From Echinarachnius parma (lineage: Eukaryota; Echinodermata; Echinoidea; Clypeasteroida; Echinarachniidae): a DNA stretch of 64,000 nt. Below, piece by piece: positions 1 to 10,973 of this stretch. Numbering within the stretch: position 1 is the first letter of the stretch; each line of letters starts with the position of its first letter. The notes below the pieces were generated by a model. The model had not been told where the DNA came from. It did no database searches and saw only the letters and a program-made list of their open reading frames with translations. The DNA is taken from NCBI GenBank assembly GCA_037951105.1, contig JBAMJV010007495.1:1-64000 (forward strand). The letters are read 5' to 3'. The position numbers and the translations under genes are program-made.

Positions 1-108
1 TACGGCGCCTGGTTAGGTTAACTGTTCCATAACCTGTAATGACCAGGCACCTCTCTCTAGAGTGGTTCAAAATGGACTAACAAGTAGATACAACTAGATA
101 AACTTACA

Positions 109-330
109 ATGCTAGAAATGAACCTTTTGTGTGTAAAACAGGACCCAGTTGGGCGAGTAAAATCAAAGCTTCTTAAATTCAGTGGCTAGAAACCTACATA
201 TGGTTGCCCAAAATATAATTTGGGCAAATAAAATTAAGCATTATTTTAGGAGGCAACAAGCCCTCAACCAACTGTAAGTCTTGGTAGCCCAAGCCCAGTG
301 GGGCAGTGGGCCAGTGATAATTTTTAAAAA
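109..330. repeat. GCTCGAAATTA/GGCCC family repeat, divergent copy
   Basis: Begins AATGCTAGAAATGAAC and contains GTTGGGCGAGTAAAATCAAAG, TCAGTGGC, TTGGGCAAATAAAATTAAGCA and GGGCAGTGGGCCAGTGATAA. These are the wording of a family seen intact at 11221-12148 and again near 17.8, 21.5, 25.7, 57.4 and 63.4 kb. It lies in the intron after the minus-strand exon. Boundaries are approximate. Confidence 0.5.
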
Positions 331-379
331 AGAGTAAATGATTGTCATGTACGGAAGCATTGAAAGAGAATACGGTTAC

Positions 380-720
380 CTGATGAGCACTTTCCTCCAG
401 ATCTTGCGGGAAGAGTCTTGGTTGCACACGTTGTGGGTCCTGGTCATGTCCAGGAAGCGGATGTGAGGTAGGGAGAGCATCTCGATCATCTCGCAGGTGA
501 AGCTGACCGGGAAATCTCGGACGTACTGCTCGTAGATGAGCCAGTAGATTGGCGTAAAACGCTTGCTCCTCAGCTGGGCCAGGAGGATCTCTGATCTGCG
601 TTCCTTCTCGTCAGAGCTGAAGTCGTAGCGCTGCAGCAGCCAGCGCACAAGGTGGATAGGGATGATTTGGGTGAGCGGAAGCACGGCGGTCCCATCATGC
701 TCCAGGTGTTGTTCGGCCAT
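380..720 (-). CDS. First coding exon of an unrecognised protein (partial)
   Basis: The open frame starts at an ATG (718-720) and reads 113 codons plus two bases to a strong donor (CAG|GTAACC, at 380/379), so the intron is phase 2 and the gene continues off the left edge. The peptide is non-repetitive and rich in Leu, Arg and aromatic residues (LVRWLLQRYDF near residue 25, YWLIYEQYVRDFP near 60, LPHIRFLDMTRTHN near 85). The spacing of the last part is loosely like the start of a leucine-rich-repeat solenoid, but I do not recognise the family. GC content and codon use are clearly higher than in flanking DNA, as for the exons of the other two genes. A coding exon is likely; the function is unknown. 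Confidence 0.7.
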
Positions 721-821
721 TCTGGTGCCTGGCGCCCAGGATCTTACGTACGTAGACTACTCTAACTGGAAGGCGTACACATGCATTGTCACGTCTATAG
801 GACAGAGAGTGTAATAAACCA

Positions 822-987
822 GGGGGGTGTTGCATAAAGAGTTGTTATTAATCTCAAAGTTGCGTTTAATCGCTAGTCAGAAAATGCGCCTAAATGTGCA
901 AATCTGATTGGCCTAAGTGTGCATGTTTTCTCACTTGCGATCAATCGCGACTTTGCAATTAATAACAACTCTTTATGAAACACCCCC
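822..987. mobile_element. Palindromic MITE, GGGTGTTGCATAAAG family
   Basis: The ends are inverted repeats: GGGGGGTGTTGCATAAAGAG on the left and CTCTTTATGAAACACCCCC on the right, with further pairing inward (TTGTTATTAA with TTAATAACAA). No coding capacity. A diverged copy lies at 59107-59306, and a relative with TTTCACAAAG termini at 58032-58344. Confidence 0.75.
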
Positions 988-1160
988 AAAACATGCATAA
1001 CATACAGGTAATGGTACATAGTCTATAAATTTACAAAATACAAATTAGTTCATTTTCAATTTACAGGAATGTTTTTCTCTGAACATGTTTCATGTTTACT
1101 ATCCAATATTTGGTGCAATCATTTCCAGCATATGGAAATACGGAAATAATTAATTTTTTA

Positions 1161-1293
1161 TTTTAGGGGGCTACTTTTTCAATCTGATGGATATCACAAG
1201 ATATTTCACATAATACCCTATAATTTTAGGGGCTACCTACTCATTTCAGGGGGCTATTTTAAAAATTAGGGGGCAAAGTCGCCCTCGGCCCCC
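1161..1293. repeat. Dispersed GGGGGCTA repeat, copy 1
   Basis: About 130 bp with repeated TTTTAGGGGGCTA and AGGGGCTACC phrases, ending GGGGGCAAAGTCGCCCTCGG. A near-identical copy lies at 56246-56383, and a related segment sits inside the repeat at 57393-57822. Confidence 0.65.
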
Positions 1294-1572
1294 ATTAGAC
1301 AAAATGAGAGAAGAAAAAAATCATTTATGTGTTACCGAGTGTTACAGGTACGTAGCATGTCAACAGTTGCATGCTAGGCTAGCCATGCATTGTCTCTAGG
1401 CATAATTATGAGTATGCAATGCCTACGAGCACCGGCTGTCCTCACCTATACTGTGAGTTCATATTATATCTACGTACAGAATCGCATTGCCGACAGTGCA
1501 TATTTTTTTCGCGGCTTCTGCATACATTGATATTGCACGAGGGGTGTTGGCGAAATCACTTTGACCCAGTTG

Positions 1573-2221
1573 TTAAAGGGACAGGTCCACTTTTACAAAA
1601 CGTCTGAACAGCTTTCAGTTGACGGATGGGGATCAATGTAACACGCAAAAAAAAAAATCAGAGCGAACAGCCCTCTAATTTGGATTCTACGAATAAAAAA
1701 CGAATGCGTCCCTCCATTTAAACTATATGTCGGTCAACAAAGGAGTTCAACTGATGTAGCATAATATTACAACAATATAGTACTAATTCTCGTAAAGGTA
1801 TTGTGAAGCCGACATTTGTTAACGTATGTCACGGAAAAGGATCTCAAAAAGAAAGAATATATAATTACATGTAGTCAGTTTAAGCGATGTTTGGGCATTT
1901 TGCTTGGTAAATGCGCACACATTAGTACTTATGCGCGAGTCACGTAGCTAGCGCGGGTCACGTAGGGGTCATGCATACCGATTTGGCACTCCGTGAAATC
2001 TATGTACAAACTTACTCACCGGCCGAAAATACATAGGCTATGTACCTAATTAACCGACGTTCCTCAGTTTATTCAGTTTTAGGTCTATATAACTCCACGA
2101 AAAAAGAGATTTCAAGCCCTAATTTTTTCAGGCATGCTATTAAATGACATTTCCTTTCATATAAGACAATAACCTCGCAACTTTTGAATTTTGGCTTGCA
2201 AAAGTGGATCTCTCCCTTTAA
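1573..2221. mobile_element. TTAA-flanked MITE (GGGACAGGTCCACTTTT ends)
   Basis: Left end TTAAAGGGACAGGTCCACTT; right end AAAAGTGGATCTCTCCCTTTAA. The inverted termini and TTAA at both ends suggest a TTAA-targeting element (piggyBac-like or Kolobok-like). The right TTAA is also the left TTAA of the next element, so the two lie head to tail sharing one target tetranucleotide. No long ORF. Confidence 0.65.
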
Positions 2222-2804
2222 AGGACAATGCAATCCAGACAAATTGTTGTATGCACTATAAATAAGATACTATGATGAATAGTCCCTGAAAATTTGAGCA
2301 CAATCGGTCAAGAAATAAGAAAACTATGGATCTTTGAAAAGAGCCATTTATTTCTACGAGTGACTAAAATTGCCAACGCACTCTGGCAAAGTTGTGGACT
2401 ACTCCCCATACATTTTGTACACAAAATTTCAATTTTGTTCAATTTTCTCAAAATTTATGTTTACCCTTCGTTTGAGTTCAACTATATGTTTTGTAGAATG
2501 CCGTTATACATTTAACATATCATGAGTTGGGGGAATGGAAAAGTGTGACTATAGATGAAGAAAACTGTTAAAATGGGAACATTTGTGTACAAAACATATG
2601 GGGAGTAGGCCACACACTTATCAGAGTGCGTTGCCAATTTGAGTTCCCCATAGGAAGTGTTCCCCATAGGAATAAATGAACATCTTCAAAGAGACATAGT
2701 TTTCCTGTTTCTTGCCCGATTATGCTCTAACTTTCAGAGATTATTCCTCCTAAACTCTTCAAGTCTATGAAAGCAACATTTTGCTTGGGTTTCATTGTCC
2801 GTTA
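2218..2804. mobile_element. Long foldback TTAA element, copy 1
   Basis: TTAAAGGACAATGCAATCC at the left and GGGTTTCATTGTCC at the right. Long imperfect inverted arms fill the whole element; for example, the CCCCATACATTTTGTACACA arm on the left pairs with GTGTACAAAACATATGGGG on the right. A second copy with better-preserved ends is at 13378-13938. Short ORFs inside are by-products of the palindrome. Confidence 0.75.
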
Positions 2805-2895
2805 TGGTTATGACCCGACGCTACCGGTATTAAATAGAAGAGTACCACGTAGTGTGTCATGTGTAACATACAAAGTATTTTACACATGACAGAAC

Positions 2896-2965
2896 AGGTA
2901 CGGTATTTGCCGGTGTATAAACCGCACCTGTGTATTAACCGCAACCCCAACTTTTGGTTGTCATT
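2896..2965. repeat. Fragment of the CCGTATTTGCCGG MITE
   Basis: Contains TACGGTATTTGCCGGTGTAT followed by AACCGCACC and TATTAACCGCA, the left part of the element that is complete at 42469-42644 and 33673-33851. The right half is not recognisable here. Confidence 0.6.
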
Positions 2966-3154
2966 GAAGGGGAAAAAACATTTTGTAGATCTTGACAAAT
3001 ACTGTGCTGAGCTGGGAATCTTTGCAACATAATCAAACTATATAATATACACACATCCCATGATTTGCCCTATAACTTTTTTAAGTTTTACATAGTTTTA
3101 ATTTAGTAGAATAGTACACAATTAGTCAATAACAACACAAGTCACATACTTAAC

Positions 3155-3286
3155 TAGATCGACAAATCTATCGCTTTCATGGCCTTTTTGACATTATTAT
3201 TGTTATTTTCACTGCTAGAATGCCGACAGTGAAAATAACAATAATAATGTCAAAAAGGCCATGAAAGCGATAGATTTGTCGATCTA
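3155..3286. repeat. Perfect palindrome, 60-bp arms, 12-nt loop
   Basis: Bases 3155-3214 are the exact reverse complement of 3227-3286, separated by 12 bases. It directly abuts the next foldback element, which starts at 3287. Transcribed, it would form a long perfect hairpin. Either a very young MITE or the end of a larger inverted structure. Confidence 0.9.
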
Positions 3287-3384
3287 GTGCTGTAACTGAC
3301 CTTGATGATCGGATCGTTTGATCGGATCGGCAAAATTGTATCGATCTTCGAAATCGGATCGATGATCGGGATCGGATGATCGGC

Positions 3385-3439
<55 letters not shown>

Positions 3440-3831
3440 GTTTTTTTTTTCTTTGGAAAATGATCCCCAAAAAACACAATTTTGGAATATAAATGAATAC
3501 CAAAGCAACATATATCCATATTAATAAGCCCAAGGTAATCTTGTACGGGTATGCTTTCATTTCAAACTGATTACCTCTTCTTTTACAAAATTACTCACGC
3601 CGATTTTGAGCTTAGTCCCATGTGATAAATTGGCGTAACCTTTCAGAAACACATGGGACTAAGCTCAAAATCGGCGCGAATAATTTTGTAAAAGGAGAGG
3701 TAATCAGTTTTAAATGAAAGCATACCCATACAAGATTACCTTGGGCTTATTAATATGGATATATGTTGCTTTGGTATTCATTTATATTCCCAAAATATGT
3801 TTTTTGGGATCATTTTCCAAAGAAAAAAAAA

Positions 3832-3868
<37 letters not shown>

Positions 3869-3977
3869 CGATCCGATCTTCCGATTTTTTCTGCATGATC
3901 GGAAATCGGCAAAAACGGTCCGATCATGTATGATCGGATCGTGATCGGCATGCCGATCCGATGATCGGTTACAGCAC
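3287..3977. mobile_element. Foldback element, GTGCTGTAAC termini, copy A
   Basis: Starts GTGCTGTAACTGA and ends GGTTACAGCAC, with TA on both outer sides (likely TA target duplication). Subterminal regions are dense in the CGGATCGGATGATCG wording, and long internal arms pair around 3560-3700 (ATTACCTCTTCTTTTACAAA with its complement). Two homopolymer tracts (A at about 3390, T at about 3836) lie at mirrored positions. Related copies at 32755-33272 and 33285-34111. Confidence 0.8.
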
Positions 3978-3979
3978 TA

Positions 3980-5240
3980 CTAATACTTAACTTGTTTCTG
4001 ATTGGAGCATAATTCACAACAGAAAAGCCAATCAACACTATTCTAAATCTAATGTGATGTCAATGACCAACTTCAAAGACTTGTCTGACTGCACTGCACA
4101 TTACCCATTTATTAATGAATGCAAAAATAAATATCACCTGGCAATTAGCAGTCCTACCACTACCAGGACCATTTACAATACGTTGTAGCATCTACAAAGG
4201 TCAAAGTTGATGGTCCTGGCAAGCACAGATCTACAAAAATTTGTCCTGCACTCCTGGTAATGCCTAATGTAATGGTATATTGTAACTAATGAAACATAAT
4301 CTGAAACTTACATGTGCCTATTAATTATGTATAAGCTATACTTCTGTCAATTCCTGTTTGGATCGTGGAACACAAAGCTCTAATTTAATAAAGCTCTACC
4401 AGAATAACTTTGCTGCATGCTGCATCATCACTCTCAGTCTCAATTCAAAACATGGTCATTGCATTGGTACCGTAACGTCCGCCCATCTATATATCTGCCA
4501 TTGACGAATGCATTTAGGGTCACCGAGTCGAGTGCAGTGATCGGTGATATGGTGTACCAATAGTCTTAGGCCAGGCGCACGTCAGTTTATGATCAACATA
4601 AATATACTTATCTTCAATGAAACAAGCATGAACATATTTTTTACATTTTGAAAAGTCAATATAATCTATTATGAGTTGGTTACAAATTATTTTTAGTATT
4701 CCGAAAGTTATTACGTGTCAAGTTAATGTTGGAAAAGGCTAATGAGCCTAGGCATAAAGGGGAGTTCCCCTAACTTAGCCCTAAGCCTCGTGTCATCGCG
4801 ATGATCTCTAGCTAGTTTGATGTTTACCGCCAATGATCATGAGGGCCGCTCAGCTTTGCAATGTTTGATTTATCCCAGAGCGCAGCCCTTCTATTCATTT
4901 TATAAAAGGGGTCAGTGCTGATATCGAGCCTAGTACTACTCATAAGAGGATCGAAACCTAGGATTCTAGAACTTTTATTTAGGACCAAGCCGTAGGTAGA
5001 TGCATGGGATGCGGTCACTAGCTCCGGGATCGGAGTGACTGACCATCCAATGCACATGGTGAGCTATTACTTGTAGCTGAGATGGCCCTGAGATGGTCGA
5101 CGCGACCACGTTGCACTGCGGTAGGCACTGAGCTGGGCGTAACCAGTGCCCCCCAAAACTAAAGTTCAGAAATTGGGTGCATCCCACACCCAACCCCTCG
5201 TGACCCTTACAGTCTTACCTATCACATAAACAGCACGTCC
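3980..5240. other. Intergenic, nothing assignable
   Basis: No splice-bounded coding frame, RNA gene or convincing inverted-repeat element was seen in this stretch. Short ORFs on the minus strand at 4824-5193 have no family resemblance and no codon bias. Confidence 0.5.
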
Positions 5241-5241
5241 C

Positions 5242-5266
5242 GGGGGGGGGGGGGGGGGGGGGGGGG
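5242..5266. repeat. Poly-G run (25)
   Basis: Uninterrupted G tract followed by diverged dispersed sequence (repeats of CCTTAGACATGG at 5328-5410). One of at least 13 G or C homopolymers of 15 or more in the window. Confidence 0.95.
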
Positions 5267-5854
5267 TACTCACGTATAGGTATACGGGGATGTGCCGCTG
5301 GGAAGGGTGACTTTTTTATGAAAGATCCTTAGACATGGGTCCCCTTTTCATAAAAAACATCCTTAGACATGGGTCCCATTAATTAAAAAAAAAACCTTAG
5401 ACATGGTCCCTTTTTTCATTTATTCCTTTCCCCCTCTTTTCTCCCTCATTTTCTCCGGGATTTTGGGATTTGCCGATGTGAAATTGCTACAATTTTCAAG
5501 CTCGCACCGCTCGCTCGCATTATTCATATTTATGCAAATTACCTTATCATAATTGAAGACTAATTTACTGTTTTTCTATCATTTGAAAATTTGAGAATTT
5601 CACCTCTGATTTGCACCAGATAGCTCCATTCTAGTGTAAAAATTGCCAAAGCTCCCTGGTGTCACCCCCCTCCCACACCCTCCCCCCGCTCGGTCGCTTC
5701 GCTCCCTCAAAGTATACACTTTCGCCCTCCCTAAGAAAATACCCTGCATGGCGCCGCCCCTGTATATATATGGTACAGTTTACTAATAAAGAATTTTGCC
5801 AAGAACGGCATCACTACAATATTCGGAGAGTCGGAAGACCAAAATTAGTAGCTA

Positions 5855-6494
5855 CCCCCCCCCCCCCCCCCCCCCCTAAATTGATCAATCTGAGTTCCCC
5901 ATGATACACAACGCATGGGTCAGAAGTAAAACGGAAAATTGTGTTATAAAAGTTCAATTTATTTAAATTAATGAACTTTTTTTTTTCTCTCTCTCAATTA
6001 TAATGCAGTATATAGCCTAGCAACTAAAAGTTAGTCTCCATTTCTGCATGATCGGTCGTTATAAATGTTCTAGTCATATATATATATATGTGTGAACGCA
6101 TCGAGTAAAAAAGTACAAAGTGGATTATACATAGAAAAAAACGTGGTGTGATATATATTATAGGCAATTATAACGTCTACTTGGTGGCCTAGTGTTGAAG
6201 GGGGGGGGGGGGGGGGGGGGGGGACTGATGCCTATTTGCCCAAAATAACTATATCACCCTTCTCTCATTTTCCTTACCGTTTGCTTTTAAAAAGAAGGAC
6301 CACAAATATTATGGTTTATTCCCGAAACTGATATAATTTTGCCCGAATATGACGGTTTTGACTAAATAACATGCGTTTACCCGAACTTTGAGTTAATAGT
6401 TTGCCCAAACGCGGGCGTGCTTTTTGCCCGCCCGAATATGGCCGTTTTCAAACTATAATCCAGCGGGGTGCTGCCCCCCCCCCCCCCCCCCCCC
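5855..6494. repeat. Cluster of G/C homopolymers within a CGGGCAAA-type repeat
   Basis: Contains C runs at 5855-5876 and 6474-6494 and a G run at 6200-6223. Around them is a repeat with recurring CCCGAATATG, TTGCCCAAA and TCGGGCAAAG phrases (6225-6640). The same wording recurs at 41565-41830, again next to C runs, so the run appears to be part of the element. Confidence 0.6.
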
Positions 6495-6639
6495 ACCTCC
6501 AACGCCTTGAAGGCAAGCAAAACCGGATTTGGAATGTCATATTCGGGCAAGGCTTATCTGTATCATATTTGGGCAAAATCATGCATGTTCGGGCAAAGTT
6601 ATCATTGTCAATCAGTAGGATTTAAAAATCATGGACAGA

Positions 6640-7270
6640 GAACTTTCTTCGAAAGTCTATTTTTTAGCTTGATTTCCTCAGTGAGCTTACATCTATATAT
6701 AAGAAGAAAAAAATTGACTCACTGATTATACAAACTGGATCACATTTCCTTCACCTGATAATGCTGATATTGTTCTGGATAATTTCGATCACTCCGATAT
6801 CCCGAATTTTGTTTTAAAAACGTGTACGTTTTGTATACACTTTTGTCAGTTTGTTTAGTATTCTTATGTTTGTATCATGGTAATCTACATTTCAGAGGTG
6901 GATATATACCGTATGGTACGACTTCCTGTACATAGTCTGTTCAGTAGACCTATATTTTTAGGTTTATGGGCTGCTCAATAATGACTGCTATTTTATGATA
7001 TCTCTTAGATGGTTTTTTTTTCTGTTTTTATAAATAAACTGAAACTCACCGAAAAGTGATGGGTATATATACCCAGTTAACTTTTGCATACCAGGCATAT
7101 GTTTTTTTTCTTCTTTTTTTCCAGTAGCCTATTAGTTTGGCTAAAAAACAGGAGAGGGCCGGCAAACGTTCTATATTACTACAATCTCTAAAAAAAACAA
7201 ACATTTTTCTTGACTAATTATTAAAGAAATAATTAACGAGTATTTGGTCACTGAGATTCCCTCCGTAGAT
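6640..7270. other. Intergenic, nothing assignable
   Basis: AT-rich sequence with no supported gene, RNA or element. A small C run lies at 7273-7284, before the AAAT microsatellite. Confidence 0.4.
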
Positions 7271-7284
7271 GACCCCCCCCCCCC

Positions 7285-7475
7285 AAAAAAAAAAAATTAA
7301 AAAATAAAATAAATAAATAAATAAAATAATAATAATAAATAAATAAAATAAAATTAAATAAATAAATAAATACTGATACAAATAAAACAATGAATAAAAT
7401 AAAAAATAATAAATCAATAAAATTAAATAAATCAATAAATAAATATATAAATACAAATAAATAAATAGATACAAA
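7285..7475. repeat. AAAT/AATA microsatellite
   Basis: Imperfect tetranucleotide array of AAAT units, reading as hydrophobic Tyr/Leu/Ile runs on the other strand. The minus-strand frames there are artefacts of the repeat. Confidence 0.9.
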
Positions 7476-8058
7476 AAAAATAACAAAACAAAATAGTAAA
7501 TCATAAATAAATAAACCAAAATTAAAGTCTACAACTACAAGCCCAACCAATGAGCAATATGGAAATTGATGTGCCGATATAGTCAAAATAATTCCTCGAA
7601 TTCACTTTATTTTGTAATAACCCTATTTGGGTAAGTGTGATTTTTTAATTTTTTAATATAAAAAATATCAAAAAGAAAACATAAACACAAACAAAAAACA
7701 TACAGTAATCCATTGACGACATGCAACGCCCCACGTGATAACAGACTGGAAATTTGGTTTACACAGTATACTAGTACTGTTAATAAAGTACGCGTTTGCT
7801 GACCGCTTACCACATCTTTTTTATTCACCTCATGTTCTTTGTCCCGAGTAGCAGCAATTACATAAACCTTAGCGTCCTTTCCGCGTTTTCCGCGCCATTT
7901 TGAGGCACGTGAATCGTCCGTTTACGTGTGGTTTAAATAGACGTATCGTGTAAATTGGGCTATTTCTGGCTTGTTTTATTCTGACAAAAAGTTCGTGTTT
8001 ATTCTCAATAATTACATCTTTTTGATTAGAAATTCAACAAGAATATCCTCCAGCAAGC

Positions 8059-8412
8059 ATGGACACCGAGGAAAACTCGAATTCTGCGGAATGGGCGGAA
8101 GGAGAAGCGGCTGACGCTGCAGCAAGTGCTGATGACATGTTGGAAACCGTAATGGAAGAAGTGCTGACCGACGATAAAACGCCACCTTCCAAGAAGGCGA
8201 AGAAGGAATCTCGGTGGAACAAGTACGGGAGGAAATACAATCGGGCCTGGGAGGAAGAGGAGGGTTTACGGAGGTGGATTTTGCCGGTACCTGGGGACGA
8301 TAAGACTGCGACCTGCCGATATTGTCGCTGCATTATTCGTGCCCATCATGGCGATTTGATTCAGCATGCTAAGACGGAAAAGCACGGAAAGAACGCTTCA
8401 CGGTTTTCCAAG
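8059..8412 (+). CDS. First exon of a BED/U1-like zinc-finger protein (partial)
   Basis: ATG at 8059; 118 codons to a consensus donor (TTTTCCAAG|GTGAGC), phase 0. The N-terminus is acidic and Ala-rich, followed by a basic PPSKKAKK stretch (possible nuclear signal) at about residue 53. Residues about 65-112 read like the single zinc finger found at the N-terminus of many DUF4371/hAT-derived and other BED-type proteins: conserved Trp and Tyr, WILPVPGDDKTATCRYC, then HGDLIQHAKTEKH (C-x2-C...H-x5-H). The upstream region has a CACGTG E-box (about 7906) and a TTTAAATAG TATA-like string (about 7932). The rest of the gene is not clearly found. One small in-frame exon candidate is listed at 9656, and the junction to the DNPEP exon at 12944 is also frame-compatible. 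Confidence 0.7.
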
Positions 8413-8489
8413 GTGAGCATACAGTTTTTGGCCAGGCGGGCAGGCTGGGGCGGCGGGCGCTGGCCGCGGCATCTAGCCGTGCGCGCGCT

Positions 8490-8558
8490 AAGCTAGCTAG
8501 CTAGCTAGCTCAGCTCATTCCGACATTCGTCATTGGCTATTTTTTTCTTGGACCTTGC

Positions 8559-8590
<32 letters not shown>
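8490..8590. repeat. AGCT tandem repeat and 30-base G run
   Basis: A short GCTA/AGCT array (about 8491-8512) is followed by an uninterrupted G tract at 8561-8590, just inside the intron after the BED exon. It is the longest G run in the window. Confidence 0.9.
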
Positions 8591-8591
<1 letters not shown>

Positions 8592-8599
8592 ACGGGTGT

Positions 8600-9650
8600 T
8601 CCCCCAACGATGAGTAAATATAATTCAGATAATTATTATTATTTATTCGGCCAGAATTCAAACAGATACAAAATGCAAAATACAAAATACAAACGGTCAA
8701 TAAACTTTATAAAGATAATTCAGATATAATTATAAATTAAAAAAAGAAGGCAAATTAAAATTAAAAACAACAACATCATTGTGTCCACATTCTTCCTGCC
8801 AGTTACGTCTTTAGTTACTTTAGGCTGCCTTAAGTTAGGCTTAGCCTAAGTAGTTACTTTAGCTGGCAGTCTCAACTCAAGTCAAGACAATGGCAAATCA
8901 AATGCGCATAGACATAGTCGTAGACAAAAAGTAGAGAAGAATAGAAAAAGTATTTTTAGCATGTTTGATGTATGGTTGAGTGACCTAAACTAGGCTACAC
9001 ATCGGCACGTCACCCTAAGATATTTTTGACAGTTTTAGACTTTAAAAATCATACAAATTTCATAAAACTTTACTCACACATTGAGAAAATAGTGCAGATT
9101 CCGATGCAATGATCAGATTTGCGATTTATAATTTAATTATATTTTGAGATATCATCTTCGAACGCGCGCATTGTTTTTTGGCTTCACGAGTTCGCAGTGT
9201 TTTTTTAAAACCGGCACCCCTTAACTCTCATTGACAACGCACGCAACTCAAAATTTCTTGTGCAATGTTGGCATCATTTCACAAATTTCAAAAAAAATAC
9301 ATGTTGCCAACGATAAGCGCATTATTTCTCCTCGAAATTTTGACCAACTGCAGTTTCTAAGGGTAGCGCGCATTATCACATACGCTTGTTCCTTCATGCA
9401 CGCACAACCAAACAGTAACAGTAACACACAGACACAGTGACACAAAACCATATCGAACTCGTAAGTAAAAGCCACTGCGTGTGATGCTTATTTGGGCACG
9501 CTGAACAAGCAGGAGGAATTGAAAGTGGTAAAAATATGTCGTTTTTAGAGCTTAAATTTCCTTGTTTATAGGAATTATGTTGACTAACAGTAACAGTCTA
9601 ACACATGACTAATCATCCGGGGTACACCCCCTGAACCCTTGCTCTTAATT
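8600..9650. other. Intronic/intergenic, nothing assignable
   Basis: A short inverted pair around TTACTTTAGGCTGCC/TTAGCCTAAGTAGTTACTTTAG (8810-8870) is the only structure noticed. No coding exon is supported; overlapping short ORFs at 9231-9475 occur on both strands and look accidental. Confidence 0.4.
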
Positions 9651-9655
9651 TCTAG

Positions 9656-9702
9656 ACCAAAGAACATCAGAAACTTACAAAAGGTCAGAAAGTGAAGCCA
9701 AG
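9656..9702 (+). CDS. Candidate small second exon of the BED-finger gene
   Basis: An acceptor-like TTAATTTCTAG precedes 47 bases that read on in frame from the phase-0 donor at 8412 (Thr-Lys-Glu-His-Gln-Lys...) and end at a consensus AAG|GTAAAG. Lys/Gln-rich content fits a linker after the finger. No homology was recognised, so the call rests on splice consensus and frame only. Confidence 0.25.
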
Positions 9703-10028
9703 GTAAAGTGTACTTTACCCTTCATTTTTCAAGACTTCATTATAAGACATTAACAAGAAACTTAGAAAGCCTTCAGAATTGCTTCTGTTCAGACTTCAGA
9801 CTGGCTTGAACTTGTGCTTTACTGTATTGAACCGTTTTACATTAATGGGCGAAGGGGGAGTTAGAGAGCATTATATCTATGCATCATACTGTATGTCTGG
9901 GTTTTAACAAAGTAGTGAGTTAAAAGATTAGGTATGTGAACTAGAAAAAAGGATTTGCATGTGTGATTTAGGTAGTGTGCGCATGAAGGAACAAGCGTGC
10001 AGAGGCTTGCCAGAGCTGTGGCGGTAAC

Positions 10029-10692
10029 TATGGGTACCACCGGGCATTATAAAACCAATGCTTAGTTGTTTTGGTACTATAATTGAATATCAAACATACT
10101 CTCATGGGGTCTGATATGTTTCTGTAATTTGAGAACAATGCAATTAATTACTACGACCTACGGAACCACGGCTATTTAGTGGTTCGCGCGCGCGACTTTT
10201 GTTTGCACGACCGCTCAATCAATACGCGTACGTTATATGGTAGTATGTGCGATTTATCGCATAGCCCATGCGATAGCATCGTATGGCATGCAGGCAATAC
10301 GCCCATGTGTGCTCGCACTTTGATGCACACACTACAACGGCAGTGTTGGAGTCATGGTACACACAATGCCCAGCGCTATATAGCCACCGCGCTACGTGTA
10401 TACGCGATAGATGCTGTTTCTGAACGCCAAGTTGATTTTTTATTCGCTGCACACAAGAGATTTTCGTGATTTTCTCTGCTTGCTGCGATATATCGCAGTT
10501 GCTTCCGATAAGAGGATCGTTCAGTGATATCGTAATCGGAACTGCGCTGACAGAATAATTGATAGGTGATATTAAAAATGATTCTCTGGCGATGTAGAAA
10601 TACTTTCAGGATCACAGACTTGTTTTGTATACATTTAAGATATTTGTCTTTGATGTAAGAGAGCTAAATCTCTGTCTGGTGGTACCCTTTAA
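10029..10692. mobile_element. Probable MITE, GGGTACCACC termini
   Basis: Left end about CTATGGGTACCACCGGGC; right end GTCTGGTGGTACCCTTTAA. It resembles the TTAAAGGGTACCACCA element at 43390-43791; the inner part is rich in CG-containing palindromes (GCGCGCGCGAC). Boundaries are approximate and the left TTAA is lost. Confidence 0.45.
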
Positions 10693-10973
10693 GTTCAGTA
10701 AACAGTAGGGCCTTATAAAAATGCTTTCCTTTGGCTAATTTGGTTTGTCTTTGCAAGTCTGTGGAAGTTTGGATGGGTCAGACTCTACCGGGAGGCTAGG
10801 GTTAGAGTTATTAATAATTTGGATAAGTAGCACACCTTTAGGTGACCTTGAGAAATGTGAATGATTGCATCTTCTAGAGATCAACTTGCTTTACTTGTGT
10901 GCAAAATTGATCCCGTCATTATGCACATGTGTCCCCCCCCCCCCCCCGCCCCCCTTGGACCTCTGAATGTTAA

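Noticed and set aside
1419-1607. 62-aa plus-strand ORF upstream of the first TTAA element
   Set aside because: It runs into the MITE terminus and has no homology or codon bias.
2294-2515. ORF conserved at 2294-2515 and 13454-13678
   Set aside because: The two frames are homologous only because both lie in copies of the same foldback element; frame is not preserved preferentially and the protein has no known relatives.
7214-7586. Two overlapping minus-strand ORFs rich in Tyr, Leu and Ile
   Set aside because: They are readings of the AAAT microsatellite in different frames, not membrane proteins.
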